This document shows, in pieces, positions 17,616 through 25,677 of a stretch of DNA of 35,916 nt (its first letter is position 1; every line of letters begins with the position of its first letter). A model generated the notes under the pieces. That model saw only the letters and a list, made by a program, of their open reading frames with translations, was not told where the DNA came from and did no database searches. The stretch covers positions 1-35,916 of the forward strand of contig JAQBYJ010000058.1 of assembly GCA_027622555.1 (NCBI GenBank), written 5' to 3'. Position numbers and translations under genes: made by a program. Origin of the DNA: Verrucomicrobiota bacterium. Lineage in GTDB: Bacteria > Verrucomicrobiota > Verrucomicrobiia > Opitutales > UBA2995.

Positions 17616-19021
17616 GCGATAATATCGTGCCAGACTTTTCCGTGCACATCAGTTAGTCGCAAGTTTCGTCCGCCGTATTGAAAAGTCAGCTGCTCGTGGT
17701 CGACTCCTAAAAGGTGTAACACTGTGGCCCATAGCTCATAGATATTTGAAACCTTATCCACGGCATTATAGCCGAACTCATCGGTAGCACCCATAACTGT
17801 TCCACCTTTTACTCCACCTCCCGCAAACCAGGCACTGAAGCCTTGCGGATTATGGTCTCGTCCAATACCTTGAGCAAAGGGGTTGCGCCCAAATTCTCCC
17901 GTGAAAACGACAAGCGTATCCTCAAGTAACCCACGTTGTTTCAAATCCTGGACCAAGGCAGCAATCGGTTTATCGACCTGCGAAGCCATGGCCCCATGCC
18001 CTATCTCGATCTTGTTATGTTGATCCCACGGATTTGCGCGTTGAACGCCCTTTTCAAACGGGCAGCAAGATAGTTCCACAAAGCGTACACCACGCTCGAC
18101 AAGACGTCGCGCCATCAAGCATTGACGTGCATATTCGGATTTATACCACACCGAATCATTCACTCCGTACATGTCCAAGGTGCTTTCCGACTCACCAGAG
18201 ATATCAGTGAGCTCTGGAACTGCTTCCTGCATCAAATAGGCTGTCTCAGCGTTCTCTACCGAGGACATTACTGCGTCTTTTGCAGCCGTCCTTTCAGCAA
18301 ATCCAAAATCAAGAGACTTAATAATATCCAGTGCTTTTCGTTGCTCATGCTTCAGAAGCGAAGGTGCTATATTTGGGACAGCTTTTGAACCGGATACATT
18401 AAAAATTGAACCACCATTCGTTGCTGGAAGAAACGCATTTCCAAAAATACTCACACCCCCGTGGGGGCTACCTGAATTTTCGGACTGTAGTACCACATAT
18501 CCGGGCAGGTTTTCATTTTCAGATCCGAGCCCATAATTTACCCAAGCACCTGCGCTTGGGTAACCCAGGAACGGAAACCCGGAATGCATGAAAAAGTTTC
18601 CCTGGGCATGCTCGCTAAACTTGGCAGTGAGCGACCTTACAATTGCCAGGTCATCCGCCAACTCAGCGATATCGGGAAAGAGATTCGTCATCTCAATGCC
18701 AGACTCTCCATACTTTTTGTGCTCCCAGAAAGAAGCCATGATGTTTCCAATCTGATCGAATTGCGTCCTGGCCAACTTCATCGGCATGGGCTGGCCATGC
18801 ATCTTCTTCAACAATGGTTTGGGGTCAAATGAATCTATATGCGAAACACCACCCGACATGTAGAGAAGTATAACCGACTTGGCTTTCGGCTCATGGTGTA
18901 GCTTGGGTAGATAAGAGGTACTCGCTGAAACTGAGTTTATCAAACTCGACAACGCTAAAGCACTGACTCCCTGAGAAGATAGTTTCAAAAACTGGCGCCG
19001 ATCAAAGTGATTAGTAGACAT
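17612..19021 (-). CDS. DUF1501 Tat-exported protein
   Basis: A 469-residue PF07394 (DUF1501) protein with a Tat leader (DRRQFLKLSSQGVSALALSSL, residues 7-27). The AKSVILLYMSGGVSHIDSFDPKPLL segment near residue 45-70 is the family hallmark and corresponds to the metal-site strand of the alkaline-phosphatase superfamily. LEDTLVVFTGEFGRNPFAQGIGRDHNPQGFSAWFAGGG near residues 360-400 holds further conserved Asp/His positions. It pairs with the PSD1-class cytochrome encoded just upstream: the two genes overlap by 11 bp, the standard arrangement in this lineage. Suggested roles in sulfated or modified polysaccharide breakdown are unproven. Confidence 0.92.
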   Translation of the reverse strand: MSTNHFDRRQFLKLSSQGVSALALSSLINSVSASTSYLPKLHHEPKAKSVILLYMSGGVSHIDSFDPKPLLKKMHGQPMPMKLARTQFDQIGNIMASFWEHKKYGESGIEMTNLFPDIAELADDLAIVRSLTAKFSEHAQGNFFMHSGFPFLGYPSAGAWVNYGLGSENENLPGYVVLQSENSGSPHGGVSIFGNAFLPATNGGSIFNVSGSKAVPNIAPSLLKHEQRKALDIIKSLDFGFAERTAAKDAVMSSVENAETAYLMQEAVPELTDISGESESTLDMYGVNDSVWYKSEYARQCLMARRLVERGVRFVELSCCPFEKGVQRANPWDQHNKIEIGHGAMASQVDKPIAALVQDLKQRGLLEDTLVVFTGEFGRNPFAQGIGRDHNPQGFSAWFAGGGVKGGTVMGATDEFGYNAVDKVSNIYELWATVLHLLGVDHEQLTFQYGGRNLRLTDVHGKVWHDIIA

Positions 19022-22000
19022 AGATAAACTCCTTCGTGTTCATTAGCGCAAATGCGATGTTCTTAAGAGCCGTATCCGAGTCTTCTAAACTCTTATAGTA
19101 TTCGGATAAAGTCTCTAATTCCGTTTCATTGGGTGATCGCGCGAAGGCATCCAAAAAGAGTGCGCCGATCTGTGATTCCATTGACTGACCTTTTGTCGCA
19201 ACTTTGACACTCTCAGCCCATTGCTCAGATGCGTTCTGAACAAATTCTCCGTTCATCATACTTAGTGCCTGTGCAGGCACGTTGGTGCTGTCGCGGCTAC
19301 TCACCGTCGTCGTGGGAACCGGCAAATTAAACGTGGTTAAAAACGGATCTAGTTGGTTGCGGATTACTGTAAGGTAAACGCCGCGTTCAAACTCGTCTCG
19401 AGCAAGAGTGTTAATCGAATCCATAATGGCCTCCGCATCCAACCTTCGAGGCGGGTAATGCGACAGATACAAGTTTTCCGGATCCTTGTCTGCCACACCC
19501 AGCGGAGCAGTGCTTGCCGAACGAAAGGTCCGAGATGTCACCATTTGCCTGAGAGCATATTTTATCGACCAGCCATTTTTCTCAAAATCCAAAGCCAGGT
19601 AATCCAGAAGCTCCGGATGCGTAGGCTCTTTACCGAGGCGTCCGAAATTATCGGTGGTGGAAACAATGCCACGCCCAAAAACATAGCCCCAAAGTCGGTT
19701 AACCAATACGCGTGATTTCAGAGTGTTGGTTTTCCCAACTATGTCCTCTGCCAACTCCAACCTGCCAGAGCTTTTTTGGCTATACGGTTTGTTGGCGAAT
19801 ACTTCGAGGAACTGGCGAGGCACAAGTTCATCGGGTGTTTTGTATTCTCCGCGGATGAGTAACGGCTGATCAACAACGTCGCCTTCCAGGAAGGCAGGAG
19901 CTCGAGTCGGAAAGGGAATCTCATTTTCCATTTCACGGTATTGACCGACCAATGAAAGTAGCTTTTCGGGGAGCGTATCAAATCGATTGGGAAGTATATT
20001 GAAACGAATAAATGCGCTTAGGAATTCAGCCTGTGCATCTGTGATTTTATTCCTCTTCCAGGCAAGGATCGATTCCCCGAGGGCTTGTTTATAAGCCTCC
20101 AAAAGAGAAGCTTGATCTGCAATCTCGATATCGTCTTCAAGAACGGTGAACAAAGGATTGCCCAATTCTTTCAACTCAACATTCCCACCAATGACTTCGG
20201 TAACACCGAACCAGGAGCGTCCTTCTTCCCCGTTAACAGGTTTGTCGCCATGGGTTGAAATCTGGTAATGGACCTGTTCCTCATTCCAAAATTTGTATTT
20301 CTTAAGCGGGAACCACTGCATGGTGCCTGTCTCAGCCGTTTCATAGGGATGCAATCCCTGTTCCAATGGGTAATTTCGCGCAGACATGCGAATCGCACCA
20401 TTGAGACCTGCTGCCCGCATATAGCTCCAGTCCCCATCAGCAATATGGTTGGGCGATGCCACGGTGCCGTTGTGCTTATCGGAAATAAGGTGACTGTAAA
20501 CACCGCGAGGGAAAATGCCATTGATGGCATAAAAACCTTCTCCGGCCACAGCAAACGATCCAGCTGGACTCGGCTTGAAACTTAACCCATTTCCTTCCAA
20601 AAGCCAGGAATCGAGCGTTTTCTGGTCACGGAGATCTGCATAAAAGGCCGCATTCTTTTTAGCCTCTTCGTAATCCTTCAAGTCTTGAGCGTATTTCTCC
20701 CTTTGCTTGCTCCATTCTGTCACGAATTCATCAACGGGTTTATCGATCCAAAGCTTTAACGGTGCAAGAGGATGGTACTCGCCGACCTGACTCACTTCTC
20801 TCTTCAAGTAAAGTAGATTAAGGAGATTCGGATCACTTGGTAATTCCGTCTTCCGCTTTCTGGAAGCTTGATTAAGGTCTGCAATTATTTTCTTCTCCTC
20901 GGCGGTTTCCTGAAAAGAAATGGAAGCGACCTTTTCAACAGCTTCATCCACATGAGCTAGCCAGAAGACGGTAAACTCATGTTGAATCTTTTGTTTCAAT
21001 CTTGCAAGTGCTCGCTTATTAAGTGCCTGTTTTTCCGGAGTATCTACGTTACGGATACCCGGACGATTACTGATCATGATGCCATACAGTCGGTAGAAGT
21101 CTTTCTGGCTGATTGGGTCAAATTTATGGTTATGACATCGGGCACATGAAACGGTGATCCCCAACATCGCTTTGGAAACTACATCGATCTGATTATCCGT
21201 ATAGGTAATTTGCTCCTGGTAGGCATCGACCACACCAAAGCCATAGGGCACCATCCGAAAATGTGCAGGTGCAATCGCAGACTCATTTACCCCAAGCTCC
21301 TTATTGATCCGTGGGCGCTTCAATAAATCTCCGGCGATGTGTTCCTTCAACAATTGATCATAGGGTACATCTTCATTCAAAGCGCGGATGATATAGTCGC
21401 GGTAAATGGATGCGTAAGGAATTTTCGGATCCCCTTCACTACCGTGTGATTCAGCGAATCGGTACCAATCCATCCAGTAACGACCCCATCGCTCACCATA
21501 GGCTTTGGAGGCGAGGAGCTTATCGACCAAAGCGGAGTAGGCCTTTTCGGACGGATCCGCTAGAAAAGCCTCAACAATTTCTGCTTTCGGCGGTAGACCT
21601 GTCAGAATCAAATGCAAGCGCCGAACCAATGTTTCCGGACTTGCTACCGCCTGAGGAACAAGGCTTTGCTCTTCAAGCGAGGCGTAGACAAAGCGATCAA
21701 TCGCACTTGCGTTCCAATCTTCAATAGTAGCTTCCGGAGGCCGCACTTTTCTGGGCGGTTGAAATGACCACCATTTACTTCTTTTTTCTAAAAGGGTAGT
21801 CCAAGAAACGGCATTGTCCAAATCCAGTTGCGTCGGTTTTTTGTCTCGAGGATCGGGAGCACCCATCCGGACCCATTCTTCAAAATCCGCAATCACATGC
21901 TCATCCAGCTTTGGACCGGTATCTGGCATTTCAAAACCGTCCTGATGACGAATGGCCCAAATGAGCACACTCTCCTTTGGGTTTCCAGGAACAATCACTG

Positions 22001-22208
22001 GACCTTCATCACTTCCCGCGAGAACTGCATCCCGGTAATCGAGTGCCAAGCCTGCTTTTGATTTGTTCACGCTGTTATGGCATTCGTAACAGGTCTCTGC
22101 TAAAACAGGACGAATCTTATTCTCAAAAAATTCAACCTGTTCAGGGGGCAAACCAAACACAGAAGCAGCAACAACAAGAATCGCTCCGATAAAAATGCTG
22201 AATTTCAT
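19011..22208 (-). CDS. PSD1-class cytochrome, DUF1549 and DUF1553 domains
   Basis: About 1065 residues from the ATG at 22208, chosen because it gives an immediate signal peptide (MKFSIFIGAILVVAASVFG). An upstream in-frame TTG at 22292 would bury that leader behind 28 residues. A Planctomycete cytochrome C domain carries CYECH (residues 40-44). DUF1549 follows (AIDRFVYASLEEQSL... and ASKAYGERWGRYWMDWYRFAE), with a second motif CARCH near 352 in SCARCHNHKFDPISQKDFYRL. The middle region includes a beta-rich stretch, and DUF1553 (LKSRVLVNRLWGYVFGRGIV, ALRQMVTSRTFR) fills the C-terminal third. The protein is periplasmic, presumably haem-bearing, and pairs with the overlapping DUF1501 gene. It follows the Gfo/Idh/MocA gene after 80 bp. 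Confidence 0.92.
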   Translation of the reverse strand: MKFSIFIGAILVVAASVFGLPPEQVEFFENKIRPVLAETCYECHNSVNKSKAGLALDYRDAVLAGSDEGPVIVPGNPKESVLIWAIRHQDGFEMPDTGPKLDEHVIADFEEWVRMGAPDPRDKKPTQLDLDNAVSWTTLLEKRSKWWSFQPPRKVRPPEATIEDWNASAIDRFVYASLEEQSLVPQAVASPETLVRRLHLILTGLPPKAEIVEAFLADPSEKAYSALVDKLLASKAYGERWGRYWMDWYRFAESHGSEGDPKIPYASIYRDYIIRALNEDVPYDQLLKEHIAGDLLKRPRINKELGVNESAIAPAHFRMVPYGFGVVDAYQEQITYTDNQIDVVSKAMLGITVSCARCHNHKFDPISQKDFYRLYGIMISNRPGIRNVDTPEKQALNKRALARLKQKIQHEFTVFWLAHVDEAVEKVASISFQETAEEKKIIADLNQASRKRKTELPSDPNLLNLLYLKREVSQVGEYHPLAPLKLWIDKPVDEFVTEWSKQREKYAQDLKDYEEAKKNAAFYADLRDQKTLDSWLLEGNGLSFKPSPAGSFAVAGEGFYAINGIFPRGVYSHLISDKHNGTVASPNHIADGDWSYMRAAGLNGAIRMSARNYPLEQGLHPYETAETGTMQWFPLKKYKFWNEEQVHYQISTHGDKPVNGEEGRSWFGVTEVIGGNVELKELGNPLFTVLEDDIEIADQASLLEAYKQALGESILAWKRNKITDAQAEFLSAFIRFNILPNRFDTLPEKLLSLVGQYREMENEIPFPTRAPAFLEGDVVDQPLLIRGEYKTPDELVPRQFLEVFANKPYSQKSSGRLELAEDIVGKTNTLKSRVLVNRLWGYVFGRGIVSTTDNFGRLGKEPTHPELLDYLALDFEKNGWSIKYALRQMVTSRTFRSASTAPLGVADKDPENLYLSHYPPRRLDAEAIMDSINTLARDEFERGVYLTVIRNQLDPFLTTFNLPVPTTTVSSRDSTNVPAQALSMMNGEFVQNASEQWAESVKVATKGQSMESQIGALFLDAFARSPNETELETLSEYYKSLEDSDTALKNIAFALMNTKEFIYVY

Positions 22209-22288
22209 ATTCAAAGGCAGATCATAGGTAGAAAAACCAATCAATGCCCACCCAGTGTTGGTTGCCCACGAAAGGGGGGCAATCTTTT

Positions 22289-23599
22289 TCAAACCATAGA
22301 ATAGTCCCAGGGCTTGCGCATTTCTCTAGACGCCGTTGCGGCAGCTTCAGGGTCGCCGATATATTTTTCTTTAACCGGATCCCAATTCAATTTGCGTCCC
22401 AGCCGAACAGCGGTAACTCCGAGGTGGCACATAGTGGACGACCGATGACCAATCTCCGCATCGCAAATCGCTTTTTTCCTGGAGCGTATCGATTCAATAA
22501 AGTTTTCCATATGATCATTACTCGCATACAGTCGCTCCGCGTTTGATGGTAATGGTTCTGTCAGGATTTCCGGAATGCTGGATTCGATAGCTCCTCGCGT
22601 TACCCAGATCCAACCGTTCGTTCCTTGAAGTCGAACGCCGTGCTGCTGGCCGAAGGGTTTAACGACTCGCCCATTCCAGGCGTTGGCAGTGGTACTCTTA
22701 CAGCGATGGACTACGCCGTTCGGATAAACATACTCCAACTCGTATTCGCTAGCCGCTGTAAATCCTCCCGGAATCATGTCTACTAACGTTCGTCCTTTTG
22801 CCGAGACAGGGCCACTTCGTTCGAAGCCGGTAGCCCAGAGTGCAATATCATTATGGTGTGCGCCCCAATCTGTCATAGTCCCGCCTGAGTAATCCCACCA
22901 ATACCTGAAATACAAATGAGTCCTCTCTTTCACATAATCCAAAGCCGGAGTCTGACCTTGCCACATATCCCAATCAAATCCGTTTGGAACAGGCGTGGGG
23001 GCAAAAGGGCCTTCGCGCTGTCCGGCCGGCAAATACACATCGATTTCTTTTAGTTCCCCTATCCGCTTATTCCGAACCAACTCACAAGCCAGGCGGAATT
23101 TCGGATCGCTGCGTTGTTGGGTTCCCGTTTGGAGAATGCGACCCGATCGCTTCTCTTCTTCAACCAGATGCTTCCCTTCGTCAATATACAGGGTCAGTGG
23201 TTTTTCACAGTAAACGTCTTTTCCTGCTCTCATCGCCGCGAGGGAAACCAGGGTATGCCAATGGTCGACCGTCCCGCAGATCACTACGTCCACATCGTCC
23301 ATCTCCATCACCTTTCGAAAGTCTTTCACCCCCCTCGCCTTGGGCCAAATCTCCTTTGCCTTGGCAATTTGTGTATCGTCCACATCGCAAACCGCAACCA
23401 TGTTTCCATAGTAAGCGGCATTGCGTGCATCACCGGTGCCACGACCACCACAACCCACCAATGCGATCCCGATTCTGTCGTTCGCCATCTTGGGTTTGGC
23501 TACGGTGGGTTGAGCCAATAATTCTTCGGTAAACCACCCCGGTAATGTTGATGCGCCGGTGGCCAGCCCGGCGGTTTTTATAAATGTTCGTCGTTTCAT
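22289..23599 (-). CDS. Tat-exported Gfo/Idh/MocA family oxidoreductase
   Basis: A 436-residue NAD(P)-dependent oxidoreductase-like protein. The Tat leader KRRTFIKTAGLATGASTLPG spans residues 2-21. The Rossmann motif IGIALVGCGGRGTGDARNA (~43-61) and the EKPLTL segment (~133-138), with its catalytic-type lysine, identify the Gfo/Idh/MocA family. The C-terminal half (YWWDYSGGTMTDWGAHHNDIALWA) matches the subfamily that is common in Planctomycetota and Verrucomicrobiota. Tat export implies cofactor loading in the cytoplasm and action in the periplasm, as for glucose-fructose oxidoreductase. It heads the minus-strand unit with PSD1 and DUF1501, suggesting a shared carbohydrate substrate (inference). 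Confidence 0.92.
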   Translation of the reverse strand: MKRRTFIKTAGLATGASTLPGWFTEELLAQPTVAKPKMANDRIGIALVGCGGRGTGDARNAAYYGNMVAVCDVDDTQIAKAKEIWPKARGVKDFRKVMEMDDVDVVICGTVDHWHTLVSLAAMRAGKDVYCEKPLTLYIDEGKHLVEEEKRSGRILQTGTQQRSDPKFRLACELVRNKRIGELKEIDVYLPAGQREGPFAPTPVPNGFDWDMWQGQTPALDYVKERTHLYFRYWWDYSGGTMTDWGAHHNDIALWATGFERSGPVSAKGRTLVDMIPGGFTAASEYELEYVYPNGVVHRCKSTTANAWNGRVVKPFGQQHGVRLQGTNGWIWVTRGAIESSIPEILTEPLPSNAERLYASNDHMENFIESIRSRKKAICDAEIGHRSSTMCHLGVTAVRLGRKLNWDPVKEKYIGDPEAAATASREMRKPWDYSMV

Positions 23600-23741
23600 G
23601 GGGTTTGAGATAAAAGTTTTTTCGAGGATTGCCCGAAACCTACATGGAAGTCGACGAAATCCTTAATAATGGACGGGAAATGAGTGAAATTCATAGTGCG
23701 GCGTATATCACACAGTAGCGATGTTTCCACCTGACTTGGTT

Positions 23742-23867
23742 TTAGAGTTCAGAAACTGAATGTAGCATGGGTGGTGACACCAATGATTGTATGTAGAGAG
23801 GTAACCGAATGGTCCATGGTGTCACCACAATGGCTACTTGAACAATCCAGACTCAGAATAGCCCAAT
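23742..23867 (+). repeat. Palindromic repeat element, copy 1
   Basis: 126 bp, roughly 88-90 percent identical by eye to 25043-25169 in the same orientation. Inside it GGTGGTGACACC and GGTGTCACCAC form inverted arms around a ~40-bp centre. It lies just after the 3' end of the aldolase gene. No coding potential is evident. It looks like a MITE-like or extragenic palindromic element. Confidence 0.75.
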
Positions 23868-23885
23868 ACCCAAAGGCGGCATCCT

Positions 23886-24695
23886 TTAATCATAAAGATC
23901 CGGCTGAGTGGATGATATCTCATCAAACACGGTTTGGAAATGTAGCCATCCGATATACTCACTTCCAATATGCTCATGAGAATAGCGTGCCTTGTCTGGT
24001 GGGACCATTTTTGGTTTAAGACCTGAAGCTTCCACGACTAATTGTTGCTGGCAGCAGCGCTCCAGGGCTGAGAACCAAAATGCCGCGGCATCTATACTGT
24101 GTCGGCTAGCGGTTAGGAGACCGTGATTTTGATGAATAGCCGCCTTGTTGTTTCCAAACGCTGCCGATACTTCATAACCTGCCTTCGCCTCCACAGCCAC
24201 CTTACCTCCTTCATCGGCAATCACCACGTGATCTTCATAAAAAGCACAAGCATCTTGGCTGATGGGATCGAGCTCCCGGCCTGTCGCGGCCCAGGCGGTT
24301 CCATAAACCGTATGGGCATGACACATAGCCAGGATTTCGGGATGCTCTTCATGAACTGCTCCGTGCAAAACAAAACCGGCCTGATTTATGGCAAAGTCAC
24401 CTTCAATTACTTTTCCCTTGTGGTCGGCCAAAATCAAATTCGATACACACACTTTCGAAAAAGGCACCGCCATCGGATTGGTCCAATAAAGTTCCGGCCG
24501 TTCCGGATCTCGTATCGTCAGATGACCTGCAAAACCAAAATCAAACCGACACTTGTGAAAGAACCGGCATGCGGCCGCGAGGTGCACTTTCAAATGTTGC
24601 CTGTGCTCCTCGGCGGTTTCAAAGGAAGGTTCTTCAGGGAAAATTAAATCCTCTTGATCAGGTTGGTAAAGTGACACCTTCTCTCGTTCGATCAT
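23886..24695 (-). CDS. Class II aldolase/adducin family protein
   Basis: A 269-residue protein of PF00596, the family of fuculose- and rhamnulose-phosphate aldolases and ribulose-phosphate 4-epimerases. AACRFFHKCRFDFGFAGHLTIRDPE opens the domain (~residues 40-64). The zinc ligands are seen in MCHAHTVYGTAWA (HAH, ~128-130) and in the NHGLLTA block (~197). The length and C-terminal region resemble the Ara4-like/ketone-side subgroup, so the substrate is not predictable. It is the only gene between the two copies of the 127-bp palindromic repeat and has no close operon partner, so it may have been mobilised as a unit. Confidence 0.9.
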   Translation of the reverse strand: MIEREKVSLYQPDQEDLIFPEEPSFETAEEHRQHLKVHLAAACRFFHKCRFDFGFAGHLTIRDPERPELYWTNPMAVPFSKVCVSNLILADHKGKVIEGDFAINQAGFVLHGAVHEEHPEILAMCHAHTVYGTAWAATGRELDPISQDACAFYEDHVVIADEGGKVAVEAKAGYEVSAAFGNNKAAIHQNHGLLTASRHSIDAAAFWFSALERCCQQQLVVEASGLKPKMVPPDKARYSHEHIGSEYIGWLHFQTVFDEISSTQPDLYD

Positions 24696-25042
24696 AGTCT
24701 ACTATCGTTAACTTTAGTCGGAATTGGGCAATAACTTCTGCGAATTTTTACTACCCGTAAATTTTGTTTTCCAAAATCGTTTATAGTTCCTGGCGATCCC
24801 GTCGGATAGCCACAGTCTGAGATTGTCCTCAAGTGCAGGCCCGACTCAACGTAGCGATCATAAGACCGATTAGATTCTTCGGTGCATTGCGAATTGCAGC
24901 ATATTAACCTTATTCCGTCGTTGAAAATGATTGGGTGGTTGAGGTTTATTTGTCGAAATCCAAGATATGACCCCCCGATTCTAATGCTCAACGACGGTTC
25001 AATTTATTTTGGACAGTAGTGATGACCCCCGATTCTATGACC

Positions 25043-25169
25043 TTAGAGTTCAAAAACTGAATGTAGCCGTTGGTGGTGACACCCATGATTGTAGGTTGAG
25101 CGGTAATCACCTGGTCCATGGTGTCACCACAATGGCTACTTGCACAATCCAGACTCAGAAGAACCCAAT
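25043..25169 (+). repeat. Palindromic repeat element, copy 2
   Basis: Directly repeats 23742-23867. Inverted arms at 25063-25083 and 25119-25139 match at about 19 of 21 positions with one gap (GTAGCC...GTGGTGACACC and its complement). The pairing continues weakly outward, so almost the whole 127 bp could fold as one hairpin. Confidence 0.78.
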
Positions 25170-25380
25170 GGGCGACAGCGAAGCATACAACAACCGCCGA
25201 TTCCACGACGGCTCGCTCGGCATGTTCAGACTCCCTGCCTAAATCAGCCTGGATGCGACTAGTAATAGTCAAACTGCGTTAGAGTGATGTATTGGAAATC
25301 ACACGAATATGTAAATCCATCAACATCGCATCGCTTGATACCTTGGATGGCGCCATATGGTTCTTCCTGCGGTGAGGTCC

Positions 25381-25401
25381 GAGGCATTGTTGCCTCTTTT
25401 T
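25381..25401 (+). terminator. Intrinsic terminator-like hairpin on plus strand
   Basis: GAGGCA, loop TTGT, TGCCTC, then TTTTT. The form is that of a short Rho-independent terminator, but no plus-strand gene precedes it within 600 bp. Confidence 0.45.
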
Positions 25402-25420
25402 GTTAAGAGTCATCTGAAGC

Positions 25421-25490
25421 GGACCGCTCGGCGATCGGTCCCTACCCTAGATTTGTCTAACTCAGGTAGGGCGGTTTTGCCAAAACCGCC
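25421..25490. repeat. Cluster of extragenic hairpins
   Basis: Three nested or adjacent perfect inverted repeats: GGACCG with CGGTCC (25421-25441), CCCTACC with GGTAGGG (25440-25471), and a nine-pair stem GGCGGTTTT/AAAACCGCC with loop GCC (25470-25490). Dense palindromes of this kind are typical of dispersed extragenic palindromic repeats. Confidence 0.6.
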
Positions 25491-25677
25491 GACAGGGATT
25501 TACCCCGTAGAAAGAATCATGCCCTGATACCTTCGGTAACAGGATTTGGCTTTGCCAAAGCAAGATGACATCCCAGAATTTCTGTTGGCATAGCGATCCT
25601 GTTGCCGCCAGGGGCGGATAGAGCGACTGAAAGGAACGTTGTTAGATTAAATATTAAGAAACTTCTGTAACACCACA

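Larger units (their letters stand above)
24696..25677. other. Gene-poor, repeat-rich intergenic region
   Basis: About 980 bp without a convincing gene. It contains a 10-bp perfect inverted repeat (24915-24924 with 24989-24998), a short direct repeat of the type TGACCCCCGATTCTA (24969-24984 and 25023-25037), palindromic repeat copy 2 (25043-25169), a terminator-like hairpin (25381-25401) and a cluster of strong hairpins (25421-25490). The remaining sequence up to the RND gene stop shows nothing I recognise. Confidence 0.6.

Noticed and set aside
24692-25272. Two minus-strand frames of 99 and 94 residues in the intergenic region
   Set aside because: They run across inverted and palindromic repeats, show no protein-like composition and match no family I recognise.
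25255-25272. GCGACTAGTAATAGTC segment resembling a piece of 16S rRNA
   Set aside because: The similarity covers only a few bases around CTAGTAAT and the flanks do not match, so it is a small chance palindrome.
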